DNA of 64,000 nt from contig WNDS01000005.1 of NCBI GenBank assembly GCA_009912235.1, positions 5,001 to 69,000 of the forward strand, given 5' to 3'. The position numbers and the translations under genes are program-made. Of this stretch, positions 40,125 through 48,662 are shown in pieces; within the stretch, counting starts at the first letter, position 1; every line of letters starts with the position of its first letter. The notes beneath the pieces are model-generated. The model made no database searches, was not told the origin of the DNA, and saw nothing but the letters and a program-made list of their open reading frames with translations. Origin of the DNA: Stenotrophomonas maltophilia (lineage in GTDB: Bacteria; Pseudomonadota; Gammaproteobacteria; Xanthomonadales; Xanthomonadaceae).

Positions 40125-40873
40125 TGCCCTTCGTTGCCGCCACCCGCTCGCTGGGCCGCGCCGGCCTGTTCTCGCTGACCGTGCTGCGCGGCTCGCTGCC
40201 GACGCGCGACTTCCTGGCCGAGCTGACCCGCGAAATCTACAAGATCGGTGCACGTTCGCTGCCGATCATCGCCGTTGGCGGCGCCTTCGTCGGTCTGGTG
40301 CTGACCCTGCAGGGCTACCGCACGCTGACCACCTTCGGTGCGGCCGACGCGCTGTCCACCCTGCTAGGCCTGTCGCTGTACCGCGAACTGGCGCCGGTGC
40401 TGACCGCACTGCTGTTCATCGGTCGCGCTGGCAGCTCCATTGCCGCCGAACTGGGCCTGATGCGCGCCACCGACCAGATCAAGGCGCTGGAGCTGATGGC
40501 CATCGACCCGGTGGCCAAGGCCGTGGCCCCGCGCTTCTGGGCCGCAGTGCTGACCGTGCCGCTGCTGACCGGCATCTTCTGCTCGCTGGCCATCAGCGCC
40601 AGCTACTTCGAAGCGGTGCATGTGCTGGGCCTGGACAATGGCGTGTTCTGGTCGGCCCTGCGCAACAGCGTGGATTTCTGGGATGACTTCGGCGTGGCGA
40701 TGCTGAAGTCGGCCATCTTCGGCGGCACCGCCGCGCAGGTGTCCGCCTATGTCGGCTTCCACGCCGAGCCGACCATCGAGGGCACCTCGGTGGCCACCAC
40801 CCGCGCGGTCGTCAACGCCTCGTTGCTGGTGCTGATGTTCAACTTCGTGCTGTCGGCCATGATGTTCACCTGA
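40124..40873 (+). CDS. mlaE: Phospholipid ABC transporter permease MlaE
   Basis: A 249-residue inner-membrane permease, five or so helices, MlaE/Ttg2B family. Marker segments are SLPIIAVGGAFVGLVLTLQG, LYRELAPVLTALLFIGRAGS and the EIGLM-like AAELGLMRATDQIKALELMA amphipathic loop, ending NASLLVLMFNFVLSAMMFT. The start codon overlaps the mlaF stop (TGATG), so translation is coupled. Confidence 0.94.
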   Translation: MPFVAATRSLGRAGLFSLTVLRGSLPTRDFLAELTREIYKIGARSLPIIAVGGAFVGLVLTLQGYRTLTTFGAADALSTLLGLSLYRELAPVLTALLFIGRAGSSIAAELGLMRATDQIKALELMAIDPVAKAVAPRFWAAVLTVPLLTGIFCSLAISASYFEAVHVLGLDNGVFWSALRNSVDFWDDFGVAMLKSAIFGGTAAQVSAYVGFHAEPTIEGTSVATTRAVVNASLLVLMFNFVLSAMMFT

Positions 40874-40955
40874 CCCATGCCCTGCCACGCGTGACCCGAT
40901 TCGACCCCGCACCGGCGCCCGCCGGCGCACCTGACCAGGAACAGTGAGACACCCC

Positions 40956-41480
40956 ATGGCCATCCGCGGTCCCAGACTTGAATTCTCCGTCGGCGCTTTC
41001 CTGCTGCTGGCGCTGGCCTCGCTGCTGGTGCTGGCCGTGGCTTCGACCAACCAGCGCTGGTCGCTGGGCGGTGGCGGCTACGAGCTGAAGGCCCGCTTCT
41101 CCCAGATCGGCCAGCTGCGCAAGCAGGCGCCGGTGAAGATCGGTGGCGCGACTATCGGCCAGGTCGCCAAGATCGAGCTGGACCCGGTCAAGTTCGATTC
41201 GGTGGTCACCCTGCGCCTGAACAGCGAGGTGAAGGACCTGCCGGCCGACACTTCGGCGGGCATATTCACCAGCGGTTTGCTGGGCGAGAGTTATATCGGT
41301 CTGCAGCCGGGCGGTGATCCGGACGTGCTCAAGCCGGGCGAGGAAATCGTCTTCACCCAGCCGGCCGTGGACCTGATCCAGCTGGTTGGCAAATACATGT
41401 TCGGTGGCGGCGCCGGTGGTGGCGCTGGCCAGGACGCCCATGACGGCGCCAAGGCGCCCGCAACGGAATCGCACCCATGA
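40956..41480 (+). CDS. mlaD: Outer membrane lipid asymmetry protein MlaD
   Basis: A 174-residue MCE-domain protein anchored by one N-terminal helix (FSVGAFLLLALASLLVLAVA); its hexamer forms the lipid channel above MlaFE. The MCE fold includes KARFSQIGQLRKQAPVKIGG, VTLRLNSEVKDLPADTSAGI and TSGLLGESYIGLQPGGD. The C-terminal tail is glycine-rich (GGGAGGGAGQDAH). A GTG at 40944 is an alternative start with AGGA only three bases away. The 82-bp gap after mlaE is the largest in the operon. ATGA overlap with mlaC. Confidence 0.92.
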   Translation: MAIRGPRLEFSVGAFLLLALASLLVLAVASTNQRWSLGGGGYELKARFSQIGQLRKQAPVKIGGATIGQVAKIELDPVKFDSVVTLRLNSEVKDLPADTSAGIFTSGLLGESYIGLQPGGDPDVLKPGEEIVFTQPAVDLIQLVGKYMFGGGAGGGAGQDAHDGAKAPATESHP

Positions 41481-42148
41481 AAATGAAACTGTTCCCGGTC
41501 CTGCTCGCCTCGGCCCTGCTGGCCGCGACGCCGGCGCTCGCCCTGACCCAGGCCGCCCCTGCCGCCACTGCCGCCGCTGCCGCCCCGCAGGGCCAGGTCG
41601 GCAAGGTGGTCATCGACGCCAGCATCCGCATCATGAACACGCTGCAGCAGCGCAAGGCCGAGTTCACCAGCAACCCGACCGCCCTGCGCACCTTCATCGA
41701 CGGTGAGCTCAACCGCACCTTCGACCGCGATTACGCCGCCCGCCTGGTGCTGGGCACGCACGCCCGCGGTGCGTCGGATGCGGACATCAAGCTGTTCGCC
41801 GATGCCATGGCCGACAACCTGATGCAGCGCTACGGTTCCACCCTGCTGAACATCCAGGGCAAGCCCAGCTTCCGCCTGAAGGGTGAAAGCCCGCTGCCGG
41901 GCAACCGTGGCGTGCGCGTGAGCACCGAACTGGTGCGCGCCGGCAACGAGCCGACCCCGGTCGAGTACTGGATGCGCAACGACGGTGGCCAGTGGAAGAT
42001 CTTCGACGTGAACATCGAAGGCATTTCCTACGTGCAGACCTTCCGCAACCAGTTCGATGCCCCGCTCCGCCAGAAGGGCATCAAGCAGGTCGCTGCCGAC
42101 CTGCGCAGCGGCAGCATGCAGGCCGGGCCGGCGGGCAATGGCAAGTAA
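41477..42148 (+). CDS. mlaC: Periplasmic phospholipid-binding protein MlaC
   Basis: 223 residues with a signal peptide (MKMKLFPVLLASALLAATPA, cleaved near residue 23) and an Ala/Pro-rich mature start. The MlaC/Ttg2D fold is marked by FIDGELNRTFDRDYAARLVL, FADAMADNLMQRYGSTLLN and the C-terminal KIFDVNIEGISYVQTFRNQF. It ferries phospholipid between MlaA in the outer membrane and the MlaFEDB complex. Overlaps mlaD (ATGA) and mlaB (11 bp). Confidence 0.93.
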   Translation: MKMKLFPVLLASALLAATPALALTQAAPAATAAAAAPQGQVGKVVIDASIRIMNTLQQRKAEFTSNPTALRTFIDGELNRTFDRDYAARLVLGTHARGASDADIKLFADAMADNLMQRYGSTLLNIQGKPSFRLKGESPLPGNRGVRVSTELVRAGNEPTPVEYWMRNDGGQWKIFDVNIEGISYVQTFRNQFDAPLRQKGIKQVAADLRSGSMQAGPAGNGK

Positions 42149-42452
42149 CAGCACCAGCGCCGCGCTGGACGGGAACACGCTGCGCCTGCGCGGCGTGCTC
42201 GACCGTACCGCGGTGATCGCGCTGTGGCCGCAGCTGCGCGCACTGCCTGCCAGCATCGAACGCATCGCCCTGGCCGAGGTGCCCCGCGTGGACAGCGCCG
42301 GCCTGGCACTGCTGGCCGAACTGACCGCGCGTGCACGCCATGCCGGGCGCGCGCTGGCCATCGACGGCGCACCGGCCGGCTACAACGAACTGGGGGCAGC
42401 CTACCGGCTGGCCCCGGATCTGGATTTCAATGGAACTTCTGCCGCGAGCTGA
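42138..42452 (+). CDS. mlaB: STAS-domain protein MlaB
   Basis: A 104-residue cytoplasmic STAS protein that binds MlaF and supports its ATPase. Key signatures are TLRLRGVLDRTAVIALWPQL and the STAS loop VPRVDSAGLALLAELTARAR, whose Asp-Ser is conserved. The start ATG lies within the end of mlaC; the frame stops two bases before the mlaA ATG. Confidence 0.9.
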   Translation: MASNSTSAALDGNTLRLRGVLDRTAVIALWPQLRALPASIERIALAEVPRVDSAGLALLAELTARARHAGRALAIDGAPAGYNELGAAYRLAPDLDFNGTSAAS

Positions 42453-42453
42453 C

Positions 42454-43458
42454 ATGAACGTCGTACGCATCCTCCCCCTGATCGTGCTGGCCGCTGCGCT
42501 CAGCGCGTGTGCCGGCAAGCCGGCCCGCGACAGCGCCCCGGTGGCCGACACCGTGGTTCCGGCCACCGACGCCAGCACCACGGCCGTCGCGCCGGTGGTG
42601 CCGGCCACGGCTGACAGCAGCGGCGGCGATAGCGCCGCCGTGGCCTCGGCACCCGTGGCCCATGCCCCGGCGTCGGCCGGCACCCCGCCCGCCGCCGGCA
42701 GCACCGCGCCGGCCGCCGGTGGCGACGATGAAGCCGACTTCGACGCTCTATACGGCAACAGCACCGGCTCGGCGGCCACCTACGACCCGTGGGAACCGTT
42801 CAACCGCCGCGTGCACCGCTTCAACGTGGCCGTGGACACCGGCGTGGCCCGCCCGCTGGCCACCACCTATACCCACGTGGTGCCGCGCTTCGCCCGTACT
42901 GGCGTGAGTAACTTCTTCAACAACCTGCGTTCGCCGGTGACCATCGTCAACCAGCTGCTGCAGGGCCGCCCGGACGATGCCTGGGACAGCCTGGGCCGCT
43001 TCCTGATGAACTCCACCTTCGGCATCGGCGGCCTGTTCGACCCGGCCAGCAAGGCGATGGTGGCCAACCGCCGCGAAGACTTCGGCCAGACGCTGGGCGC
43101 CTGGGGCTGGCGCAGCTCGCGTTACGTGGAACTGCCGTTCTTCGGCCCGCGTACCGTGCGCGATGTTTTCGGCCTGGCTGGTGACATCCCGCTCTCGCCG
43201 ATCCGCACGATCGAAGAGAACAGGGTCCGCATCGGCCTGCAGGGCCTGCAGCTGGTGGATACCCGCGCGCAGCTGCTGGCGGTGGACGACCTGCGCGACA
43301 GCGCCGTGGACGAATACGCCCTGGTGCGCGATGCCTGGCTGCAGCGCCGCAACTACCAGATCGAGAACGATCTGCGCGGCAAGCACCATCGCGGCAAGGA
43401 CGATCCGAATTCGCCGATCCCGGTCGATGCGATGCCGATGCCGCAGTGGAGCCACTGA
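42454..43458 (+). CDS. mlaA: Outer membrane lipoprotein MlaA (VacJ)
   Basis: 334 residues, last gene of the mla operon. A lipoprotein signal (MNVVRILPLIVLAAALSACA, lipobox Cys ~19) is followed by an unusually long Ala/Pro/Ser-rich linker to ~residue 95. The MlaA domain then follows: YDPWEPFNRRVHRFNVAVDT, NLRSPVTIVNQLLQGRPDDA, NSTFGIGGLFDPASK and LPFFGPRTVRDVFGL. MlaA removes misplaced phospholipids from the outer leaflet of the outer membrane. An ATG at 42430 is possible but would bury the signal. A clear terminator follows 19 bp after the stop. Confidence 0.93.
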   Translation: MNVVRILPLIVLAAALSACAGKPARDSAPVADTVVPATDASTTAVAPVVPATADSSGGDSAAVASAPVAHAPASAGTPPAAGSTAPAAGGDDEADFDALYGNSTGSAATYDPWEPFNRRVHRFNVAVDTGVARPLATTYTHVVPRFARTGVSNFFNNLRSPVTIVNQLLQGRPDDAWDSLGRFLMNSTFGIGGLFDPASKAMVANRREDFGQTLGAWGWRSSRYVELPFFGPRTVRDVFGLAGDIPLSPIRTIEENRVRIGLQGLQLVDTRAQLLAVDDLRDSAVDEYALVRDAWLQRRNYQIENDLRGKHHRGKDDPNSPIPVDAMPMPQWSH

Positions 43459-43477
43459 GCCTCTGCGCCAGCCCATG

Positions 43478-43503
43478 AAAAACCCCGCCGAGGCGGGGTT
43501 TTT
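43478..43503 (+). terminator. Intrinsic terminator of the mla operon
   Basis: A GC-rich inverted repeat (AAAAACCCCGCC / GGCGGGGTTTTT) with a tiny loop, flanked by A5 on one side and T5 on the other, so it can work on both strands. It lies 19 bp after the mlaA stop and about 80 bp before the convergent glutathione peroxidase gene's end. Confidence 0.92.
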
Positions 43504-43554
43504 CGTTTGCGGCAGGTGCCAACCCTGCGCGGTGGATGGCACGTTCCGCGGCAG

Positions 43555-43574
43555 GTGCCAACCTTGGTTGGCAC
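43555..43574. repeat. SMAG-family palindrome without GTAG head
   Basis: A perfect 20-bp palindrome (GTGCCAACCTTGGTTGGCAC), identical to the stem of the GTAG element at 9188-9207. A degenerate half copy lies at 43513-43525. It sits 11 bp past the end of the glutathione peroxidase gene. Confidence 0.65.
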
Positions 43575-43585
43575 ACCTTTTTTAA

Positions 43586-44131
43586 TCAAGCCGCCAGCGC
43601 CGCCTCCAGTGCTTCGCGCAGGCGCGCGTGATCGGCAGCCACGTCCGGGGCGAAACGGGCGATGACCGCGCCATCGCGGCCGACCAGGAACTTCTCGAAG
43701 TTCCACAGCACCGACGGCGCAGCGTGGATCGGAATCTCCTTGCTTGCCAGGCGCTCGCGCAGCGGGCTTTCACCGATCGACTGCGGCTGGGCCGCAGTCA
43801 GCTGCGCATACAGCGGGTGGATGTCATCGCCGGCCACGCTGATCTTGGCGAACATCGGGAAGCTGACGTCGTAGGTCAGCTGGCAGAACTGCTGGATCTC
43901 CGCCTCGCTGCCCGGCTCCTGGCCGAGGAAGTTGTTGGCCGGGAAGCCGAGCACTTCCAGGCCCTGCGCCTGCTTTTCCGCGTACAGCGCCTGCAGGCCT
44001 TCGTACTGCGAGGTCAGGCCACACTTGGAAGCAACGTTGACCACCAGCAGCACCTTGTCGCGGTAGTCGGCCAGCGACGACGGCTGGCCATCGATGGTGG
44101 TGAGGGAGATGTCCTAGATCGACGCGCTCAT
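43586..44131 (-). pseudogene. Glutathione peroxidase, in-frame TAG at codon 6
   Basis: Nominally 181 residues, a thiol peroxidase that reduces hydroperoxides with glutathione or thioredoxin. It uses cysteine, not selenocysteine: VASKCGLTSQYEGLQALYAE. The catalytic partners are in LGFPANNFLGQEPGS (Gln replaced by Asn in the usual FPCNQF) and VLWNFEKFLV (Trp). The frame starts ATG 44131 MSASI and meets TAG at 44114-44116, where most relatives have Tyr (TAC). It then reads DISLTTIDGQPSSLADYRDK and stays open to the end. A GTG at 44053 (VLLVVNVASKCG) is the next start but would cut off the first strand. Confidence 0.82.
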
Positions 44132-44254
44132 GGGAGTTCCGGGCTGCAACGGGAATGGGAGGCCAGCATACCCGCGCCATGGCGCTTGCCGGTGACCACC
44201 GCAGCGGAAATGTTCAGCCGGACCGGCGGCATGCCAGCGCGCGAACCCGCCCTG

Positions 44255-44277
44255 GTAGAGCCACGCCATGCGTGGCT
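44255..44277 (+). repeat. SMAG-like GTAG palindrome
   Basis: GTAG followed by a 19-bp palindrome AGCCACGCCATGCGTGGCT, a textbook SMAG layout, in the 197-bp gap between the peroxidase start and the lipoprotein end. The same ACGCATGGCGT core recurs at 47329-47347. Confidence 0.75.
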
Positions 44278-44328
44278 GCCGTTGGCGCGATGCCCAAGCT
44301 CCCGACACATGCCCATGCACGCATGCAC

Positions 44329-44751
44329 TTAATCCACGCAGAGCGTGCCCTGTGCGATGCCACCTTCCACCCGCTGGCGGCAGCCGAAGTTCTCGCTGAT
44401 GTCAGGCTGGCAGGTGCCGGTGACGGCACTGCCGGCCGGGGTCTCGCCACTGGCCAGGCACTGCCCGCTGCAGTCGCGCTTGCTGCTGCAGCTCTTGCCG
44501 GCGTCGGCATTGGGGATCACGCACTGCACGCGCTGCAGGCGGCCCAGCGGCTGCAGGCGGCCGCCAGCGGCCTGACAATCCACGTCGAGGGCTTCCCGGT
44601 AGGCCACGGCGGCCTCGTCACCGCGCTCGGCGTTGCTGCTGGCCGGCGTGTCGGCCACGGTATGGCCACTGTCTTCGGTGGCGGGCGGAGTACTGCTGCA
44701 GGCCACCAGCAGGGCGGCTAGGCACAGGCTGGCAAGGACACGTAGGCGCAT
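44329..44751 (-). CDS. Cysteine-rich putative lipoprotein, 140 aa
   Basis: A lipoprotein signal (MRLRVLASLCLAALLVACSS, lipobox Cys18) opens a 140-residue protein. After a Thr/Ala-rich linker, the mature part has about ten cysteines in short spacing (ALDVDCQAAGG, QRVQCVIP, GKSCSSKRDCSGQCLASG, GTCQPD, FGCRQRV, TLCVD), suggesting several disulfides outside the cytoplasm. Family not recognised. Its end lies ~200 bp from the peroxidase start, and rmuC begins upstream on the same strand. Confidence 0.78.
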   Translation of the reverse strand: MRLRVLASLCLAALLVACSSTPPATEDSGHTVADTPASSNAERGDEAAVAYREALDVDCQAAGGRLQPLGRLQRVQCVIPNADAGKSCSSKRDCSGQCLASGETPAGSAVTGTCQPDISENFGCRQRVEGGIAQGTLCVD

Positions 44752-44818
44752 GACGGCTCCAGCAGATTCAGGGGCCGCCAGCATACGCGCCGCACGATGC
44801 ACGGCGCGTGTCAGCCAC

Positions 44819-46363
44819 TCACGCCTCGTCGGTCTCGCTGCTGTCGTCCTCGGTCGCCGCTTCGCCCAGATCGCCCAGCAGTTCCTGCGCCTGCTCGCCG
44901 CCCAGCGACTCCACCCCGCGCAGGCGGCGCTCGATGGTGCGCGTCTTGCGCCCGGCCTCACCCAGGCTGCGGCCCACGGTGGTGATCTGCTTCTCGGCCT
45001 TTTCGAGGATGCCGGCGAACTTGCCGAACTCGCTCTTGACTGCACCCAGCAGGCTCCACACCTCGCTGGAGCGCTGTTCGATCGCCAGCGTGCGGAAGCC
45101 CATCTGCAGGCTGTTGAGCAGCGCGGTGACCGTGGTCGGGCCGGCCACCACCACGCGGTGTTCGCGCTGCAGCAGGTCGACCAGGCCGGGCCTGCGGATC
45201 ACTTCGGCGTACAGCCCTTCGGTGGGCAGGAACATCACCGCGAAGTCGGTGGTGTGCGGCGGCACGATGTACTTGTCGCAGATCGAGCGCGCCTGCACCT
45301 TCACCGCGCGCTCGAGCTGGTTGCCCTGCACGCGCACGGCTTCGGCGTCGCCCTGGTCCTGCGCATCCAGCAGGCGTTCGTAGTCCTCGCGCGGGAACTT
45401 GGAATCAATCGGCAGCCACACCGGCGCATCATCATCGCGGCGGCCGGGAAGGCGCACGGCGATGTCGACCATCTCGCCGCTGTCCGGGCGCACCTTTACC
45501 GCGCGTGCGTACTGGTCCTGGGTGAGGGTCTGTTCCAGGATGTTTTCCAGCTGTACTTCGCCCCAACTGCCGCGCGTCTTGACGTTGGTCAGCACGCGCT
45601 TGAGGTCGCCCACGCCGGTGGCCAGCTGCTGCACTTCGCCCAGCCCGCGCTGCACCTGTTCCAGGCGCTCGGAGACCAGCTTGAACGAACCGTCCAGGCG
45701 CGTGGCCAGGGTGGCCTGCAGCTTCTCGTCCACGGTCACGCGCATCTGTTCCAGCTTCTGCGCGTTGTCGCTCTGTAGCGCGCGCAGCTGGTCTTCCAGC
45801 GTGGTGCGCATCTCGGCGATGCGCTGTTCGTTGCGCTGGGTCAGTTCCTGCAGGCGCAGGCCCAGCGTGTCGGTCAAACGCTGCTGCGACTGCGCGCCTT
45901 CCTCACGGCCCTTGCGCGCATCGTCCACCAGGGTCTGGCGCAGCGCGCCCAGCTGGGTGTCGGTGCGGGTGGTCAGTTCCTGCAGCTGCTGGCCGAAGGC
46001 ATGGATGCGCGCTTCCTGCTGCTGCCCAAACACTTCCAGCTGGCCGCGCAATTCCTGCAGGCGCTGGCCCATCAGCGCACCACTGCGCTGCTGGCTTTCG
46101 GCTGCTTCAGCGCGGGCCTTGCGCGCGTCTTCGCCAAGCGCGTCGCGCAGTAGGTCCAGGCGCTGGTCGGTGCGGGTGGACAGGTCGGCCAGCGCGCGGG
46201 CGAAGCCGTCCAGCTGTTCGCGCAGTTCGCTGCGGCCGGCGCGCGCTTCTTCGCGAACCGCCTGTTCCAGGCGGTCATGGGGCGGGCGCCGCAGCAGGGC
46301 GATCAGCTGCAGGACGAGTACGGCCAGCAGGAGGCCGCCAATGAGTAGGAATTCGCTTTGCAT
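44819..46363 (-). CDS. rmuC: DNA recombination protein RmuC homolog
   Basis: 514 residues. One N-terminal membrane helix (EFLLIGGLLLAVLVLQLIAL), then a long coiled coil (~30-230) with repeated QLREL/LQELT heptads, then the RmuC nuclease-like domain: GVGDLKRVLTNVKTRGSWGE, LPGRRDDDAPVWLPIDSKFP and the catalytic-region YIVPPHTTDFAVMFLPTEGL. The acidic C-terminus ends SSETDEA. RmuC limits inversions at short repeats in E. coli. Divergent from the GST gene with 44 bp between. Confidence 0.93.
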   Translation of the reverse strand: MQSEFLLIGGLLLAVLVLQLIALLRRPPHDRLEQAVREEARAGRSELREQLDGFARALADLSTRTDQRLDLLRDALGEDARKARAEAAESQQRSGALMGQRLQELRGQLEVFGQQQEARIHAFGQQLQELTTRTDTQLGALRQTLVDDARKGREEGAQSQQRLTDTLGLRLQELTQRNEQRIAEMRTTLEDQLRALQSDNAQKLEQMRVTVDEKLQATLATRLDGSFKLVSERLEQVQRGLGEVQQLATGVGDLKRVLTNVKTRGSWGEVQLENILEQTLTQDQYARAVKVRPDSGEMVDIAVRLPGRRDDDAPVWLPIDSKFPREDYERLLDAQDQGDAEAVRVQGNQLERAVKVQARSICDKYIVPPHTTDFAVMFLPTEGLYAEVIRRPGLVDLLQREHRVVVAGPTTVTALLNSLQMGFRTLAIEQRSSEVWSLLGAVKSEFGKFAGILEKAEKQITTVGRSLGEAGRKTRTIERRLRGVESLGGEQAQELLGDLGEAATEDDSSETDEA

Positions 46364-46407
46364 GCCACCAGTGTAGGCTGGCCCCGTCTCAAACGCTGCG
46401 TCTGACC

Positions 46408-47010
46408 ATGTTCGAACTGTACGGAAAGCCGACCTCGATCAACGTGTGCAAGGTGCTGTGGCTGAGCGCCGGGCTGGATCTGGCGGTGCAGCACCACGCG
46501 GCCCCTGATGCCGAGCTGCTGCGCGGGCTGAACCCGAATGCACAGGTGCCGGTGCTGCGCGAGGGCGACTTCGTGCTGTGGGAATCCAACAGCATCTGCC
46601 GCTACCTGGCCGCGCGCGCCGGGCGCCACGACCTGTTGCCGGTGCAGCCGCAGGCGCGGGCCCGGGTGGAGTAGTGGATGGACTGTCAGGCGACCGATCT
46701 GAACACGGCGTGTCGCCACGTGTTCATGGCGCGTGTGCGCGGGCATGCGGACTACCCGGACGATGCACGCGTGGAGGCGAGCCTGGTGCAGTGGAACCGG
46801 CTGATGGCGATGCTCGATGCGCAGCTGGCGCGCCACGCGCATGTGGCCGGCGATGACTTCACCCTGGCCGACATCGTGCTTGGCCTCTCCACCCAGCGCT
46901 GGCGCAGCACGCCCGGCGCGAAGCCGGTGCTGGCGAATGTCGAGGTGTGGTTCGAGCGGTTGCGGCGGCAGCCGGGGTTTGCTGCGCACGTCGACAACGG
47001 GGTTGCCTGA
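46408..47010 (+). pseudogene. Glutathione S-transferase family protein, in-frame TAG at codon 89
   Basis: Nominally 200 residues. The N-terminal thioredoxin-like domain has ELYGKPTSINVCKVLWLSAG, NPNAQVPVLREGDFVLWESN and SICRYLAARAGRHDLLP. A TAG at 46672-46674 follows ARVE; CAG would restore the usual VEQW linker. The C-terminal helical domain continues in the same frame to 47010 (FTLADIVLGLSTQRW, VLANVEVWFERLRRQPGFAA). Two tryptophans expected in the linker region, around DCQATDLN and TACRHVF, read as cysteine (TGT). Multiple damage in one short stretch suggests local base errors or a decaying gene. Confidence 0.8.
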
Positions 47011-47109
47011 GGGTGGGGGTTGTCTGCAGGGCTTGCAGCCCTGCACCTGCTGCAAGCCAAGGCAACGTCAGCGTCAACATCAACGGCAAAGGCCTGCATT
47101 CCGTGGGAT

Positions 47110-47211
47110 GGCGGGGTGGGTCCGGTTGAGGGGGCGTGAGCGCCATGGATGGCGCGACCGAGGCTACATAGACGTATTTACGCCGCCCCCCTCAACCGGA
47201 CCCACCCCGCC
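47110..47211. repeat. Large inverted repeat, 24-25-bp arms
   Basis: Arms at 47110-47134 and 47187-47211 are near-perfect inverted copies built on GGCGGGGTGGGTCCGGTTGA. The 52-bp interior contains a smaller palindrome (GAGCGCCATGGATGGCGC) and ACATAGACGTATTTACG. It would fold into a long hairpin. This looks like a dispersed intergenic element rather than a terminator. Confidence 0.75.
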
Positions 47212-47246
47212 TTCGACAGACTTCCACGATCTGTCGGAACGACAGC

Positions 47247-47289
47247 TGGGATCAGATCCGTTTTCCGACGGAATACGGATCTGATCCCA
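47247..47289. repeat. Inverted repeat on TGGGATCAGATCCGT
   Basis: Perfect 15-bp arms (47247-47261 and 47275-47289) with a 13-base loop TTTCCGACGGAAT that itself has complementary ends. It belongs to a wider class of intergenic GATC/GGGGTC hairpins also seen at 58364, 61890 and 61955. Confidence 0.7.
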
Positions 47290-47328
47290 ACGTTACCTCA
47301 ACGTGGAATTTCATATCTGACAGATTTC

Positions 47329-47347
47329 ATCCACGCATGGCGTGGAT
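47329..47347. repeat. Short palindrome ATCCACGC-ATGGCGTGGAT
   Basis: An inverted repeat of 8-9 bp with the SMAG-type ACGCATGGCGT core but without a GTAG head. It is the third repeat in this 240-bp nest. Confidence 0.5.
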
Positions 47348-47544
47348 TTACAAGATCTGCAGGAATCTGTCAGGGGCGGGGCGGTGTGCGCTTGCTTGAC
47401 CGCAGACGCCATGGATTGCCCCTACGAGCCCCCAGGGATGGGTTTACGGCATGTCCCGCGAACTCACCACACCCGACCCAAACACATGACCCGCATTTGG
47501 CGAGCCCCAAACACCACGAGGAGCTCAGCCGTTGGCCTGGATCC

Positions 47545-48559
47545 TTACCAGCCTTCCAGCACGATCTTGCCCTTTGCGCGATTGCTCTCCACCAGCGCAT
47601 GGGCACGGCGCAGGTCGGCGGCCGTGATGCGCCCAAAGTTCTCGCCCAGCGTGGTCTGCAGCACGCCGGCGTCCACCAGCTCGGCCACGCGATTGAGGAT
47701 GACGTGCTGATGCTGCATGTCCGAGGTCTTGTACAGCGGGCGGGTGAACATCGATTCCCAGTGCAGTGACTGCGCCTTGCGCTTGAGCGCCATCACGTCG
47801 ATCTGGCCCGGGTCATCGATCAGCCCGAACTGGCCCTGCGGCGCCAGCACCTCCACGATTTGCGCGAAATAGTCGCCGCTATGGGTCAGGCTGGCCACAT
47901 GGTCGACCCGGCTGATGCCCAGCCGGGCCAGGCCCTCGGCCAGCGGCTGGTGGTGGTCGATCACGTGGTGGGCACCCATCGCATAGACCCAGTCCTGGGT
48001 CTCCGGGCGCGAGTCGGTGCCGACCACGGTCAGCCGGGTCAGGCGGCGCGCCAGCTGCACCAGGATCGAGCCGACGCCACCACCGGCGCCGATCACCAGC
48101 AGGGTCTGGTCCTGGCCACCGTTCTCGGTGATGCGCAGGCGATCGAACAGCAGCTCCCAGGCGGTCAGCGCGGTCAGCGCGGTCAGCGGTAGTGCGGCGG
48201 CAGCCGCATCGCCCAGGCTGGCCGGCTTGCGGCCCACGCTGCGTTCGTCCACCAGGTGGTACTCGGCGTTGCTGCCCGGGCGGTCGATCACACCGGCGTA
48301 GTACACCACATCGCCCGGCTGGAACAGGGTCACCTCACTGCCGACCGCATCGACGATGCCCACGGCATCCAAGCCCAGCACGCGGCCCGTCCGGTGCCAC
48401 GCCACGGCGCACCTTGGTGTCCACCGGGTTGACCGCCACCGCGCTCACGGCCACGCGCAGGTCGCGCGGGCCCGGGCTGGGCTTGTCCAGCTTAAGGTCG
48501 AACAGTGCCTGCGGGTCGTCGATCGGCAGGCCGGCATGGGCATAGGCAATGGCGCGCAT
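47545..48559 (-). pseudogene. Zinc-binding alcohol dehydrogenase/quinone oxidoreductase family protein, frameshifted
   Basis: Nominally ~337 residues, an MDR-family NAD(P)H reductase. The first ~50 codons (MRAIAYAHAGLPIDDPQALF, then VAVNPVDTKVRRGVAPDG) are in one frame; the rest (TGRVLGLDAVGIVDAVGSEV, GAGGGVGSILVQLARRL Rossmann motif, ALVESNRAKGKIVLEGW) in another. The switch lies near 48400, in GACGGGCCGCGTG; removing one base gives DGRVLGLDAVG. The span is one base over a codon multiple. It is divergent from the adjoining LysR-type gene, which would be its expected regulator and is broken too. Confidence 0.78.
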
Positions 48560-48643
48560 CGGGAAATTCCAGCGGGGTAGATGAGGGAAGCCCATCGTGG
48601 CCGCTGCGCCGCCGGCAACAAAGGCGCATAATCGGGCATCACT

Positions 48644-48662
48644 TTCACTCCAGTAATGAAAA
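48644..48662. promoter_or_regulatory. Candidate LysR-type operator between the divergent pair
   Basis: TTTCA (48644-48648) and TGAAA (48658-48662) form an inverted repeat with a 9-base centre, close to the T-N11-A pattern of LysR sites. It overlaps the first possible LysR start codon (48657), which argues for the second ATG at 48663 or for autoregulation. Confidence 0.35.

Larger units (their letters stand above)
47011..47544. other. 534-bp gene-free region holding a nest of inverted repeats
   Basis: No convincing gene on either strand; short open frames lack family or coding character and cross the repeats. It contains three palindromes, annotated separately (47110, 47247, 47329). The rest, 47360-47544, looks like unconserved spacer and lies just past the end of the alcohol dehydrogenase-like gene. 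Confidence 0.6.

Noticed and set aside
47149..47769. Open frames on the plus strand across the repeat nest
   Set aside because: They cross three palindromes and the 3' end of the alcohol dehydrogenase-like gene and show no conserved motif or ribosome-binding site.
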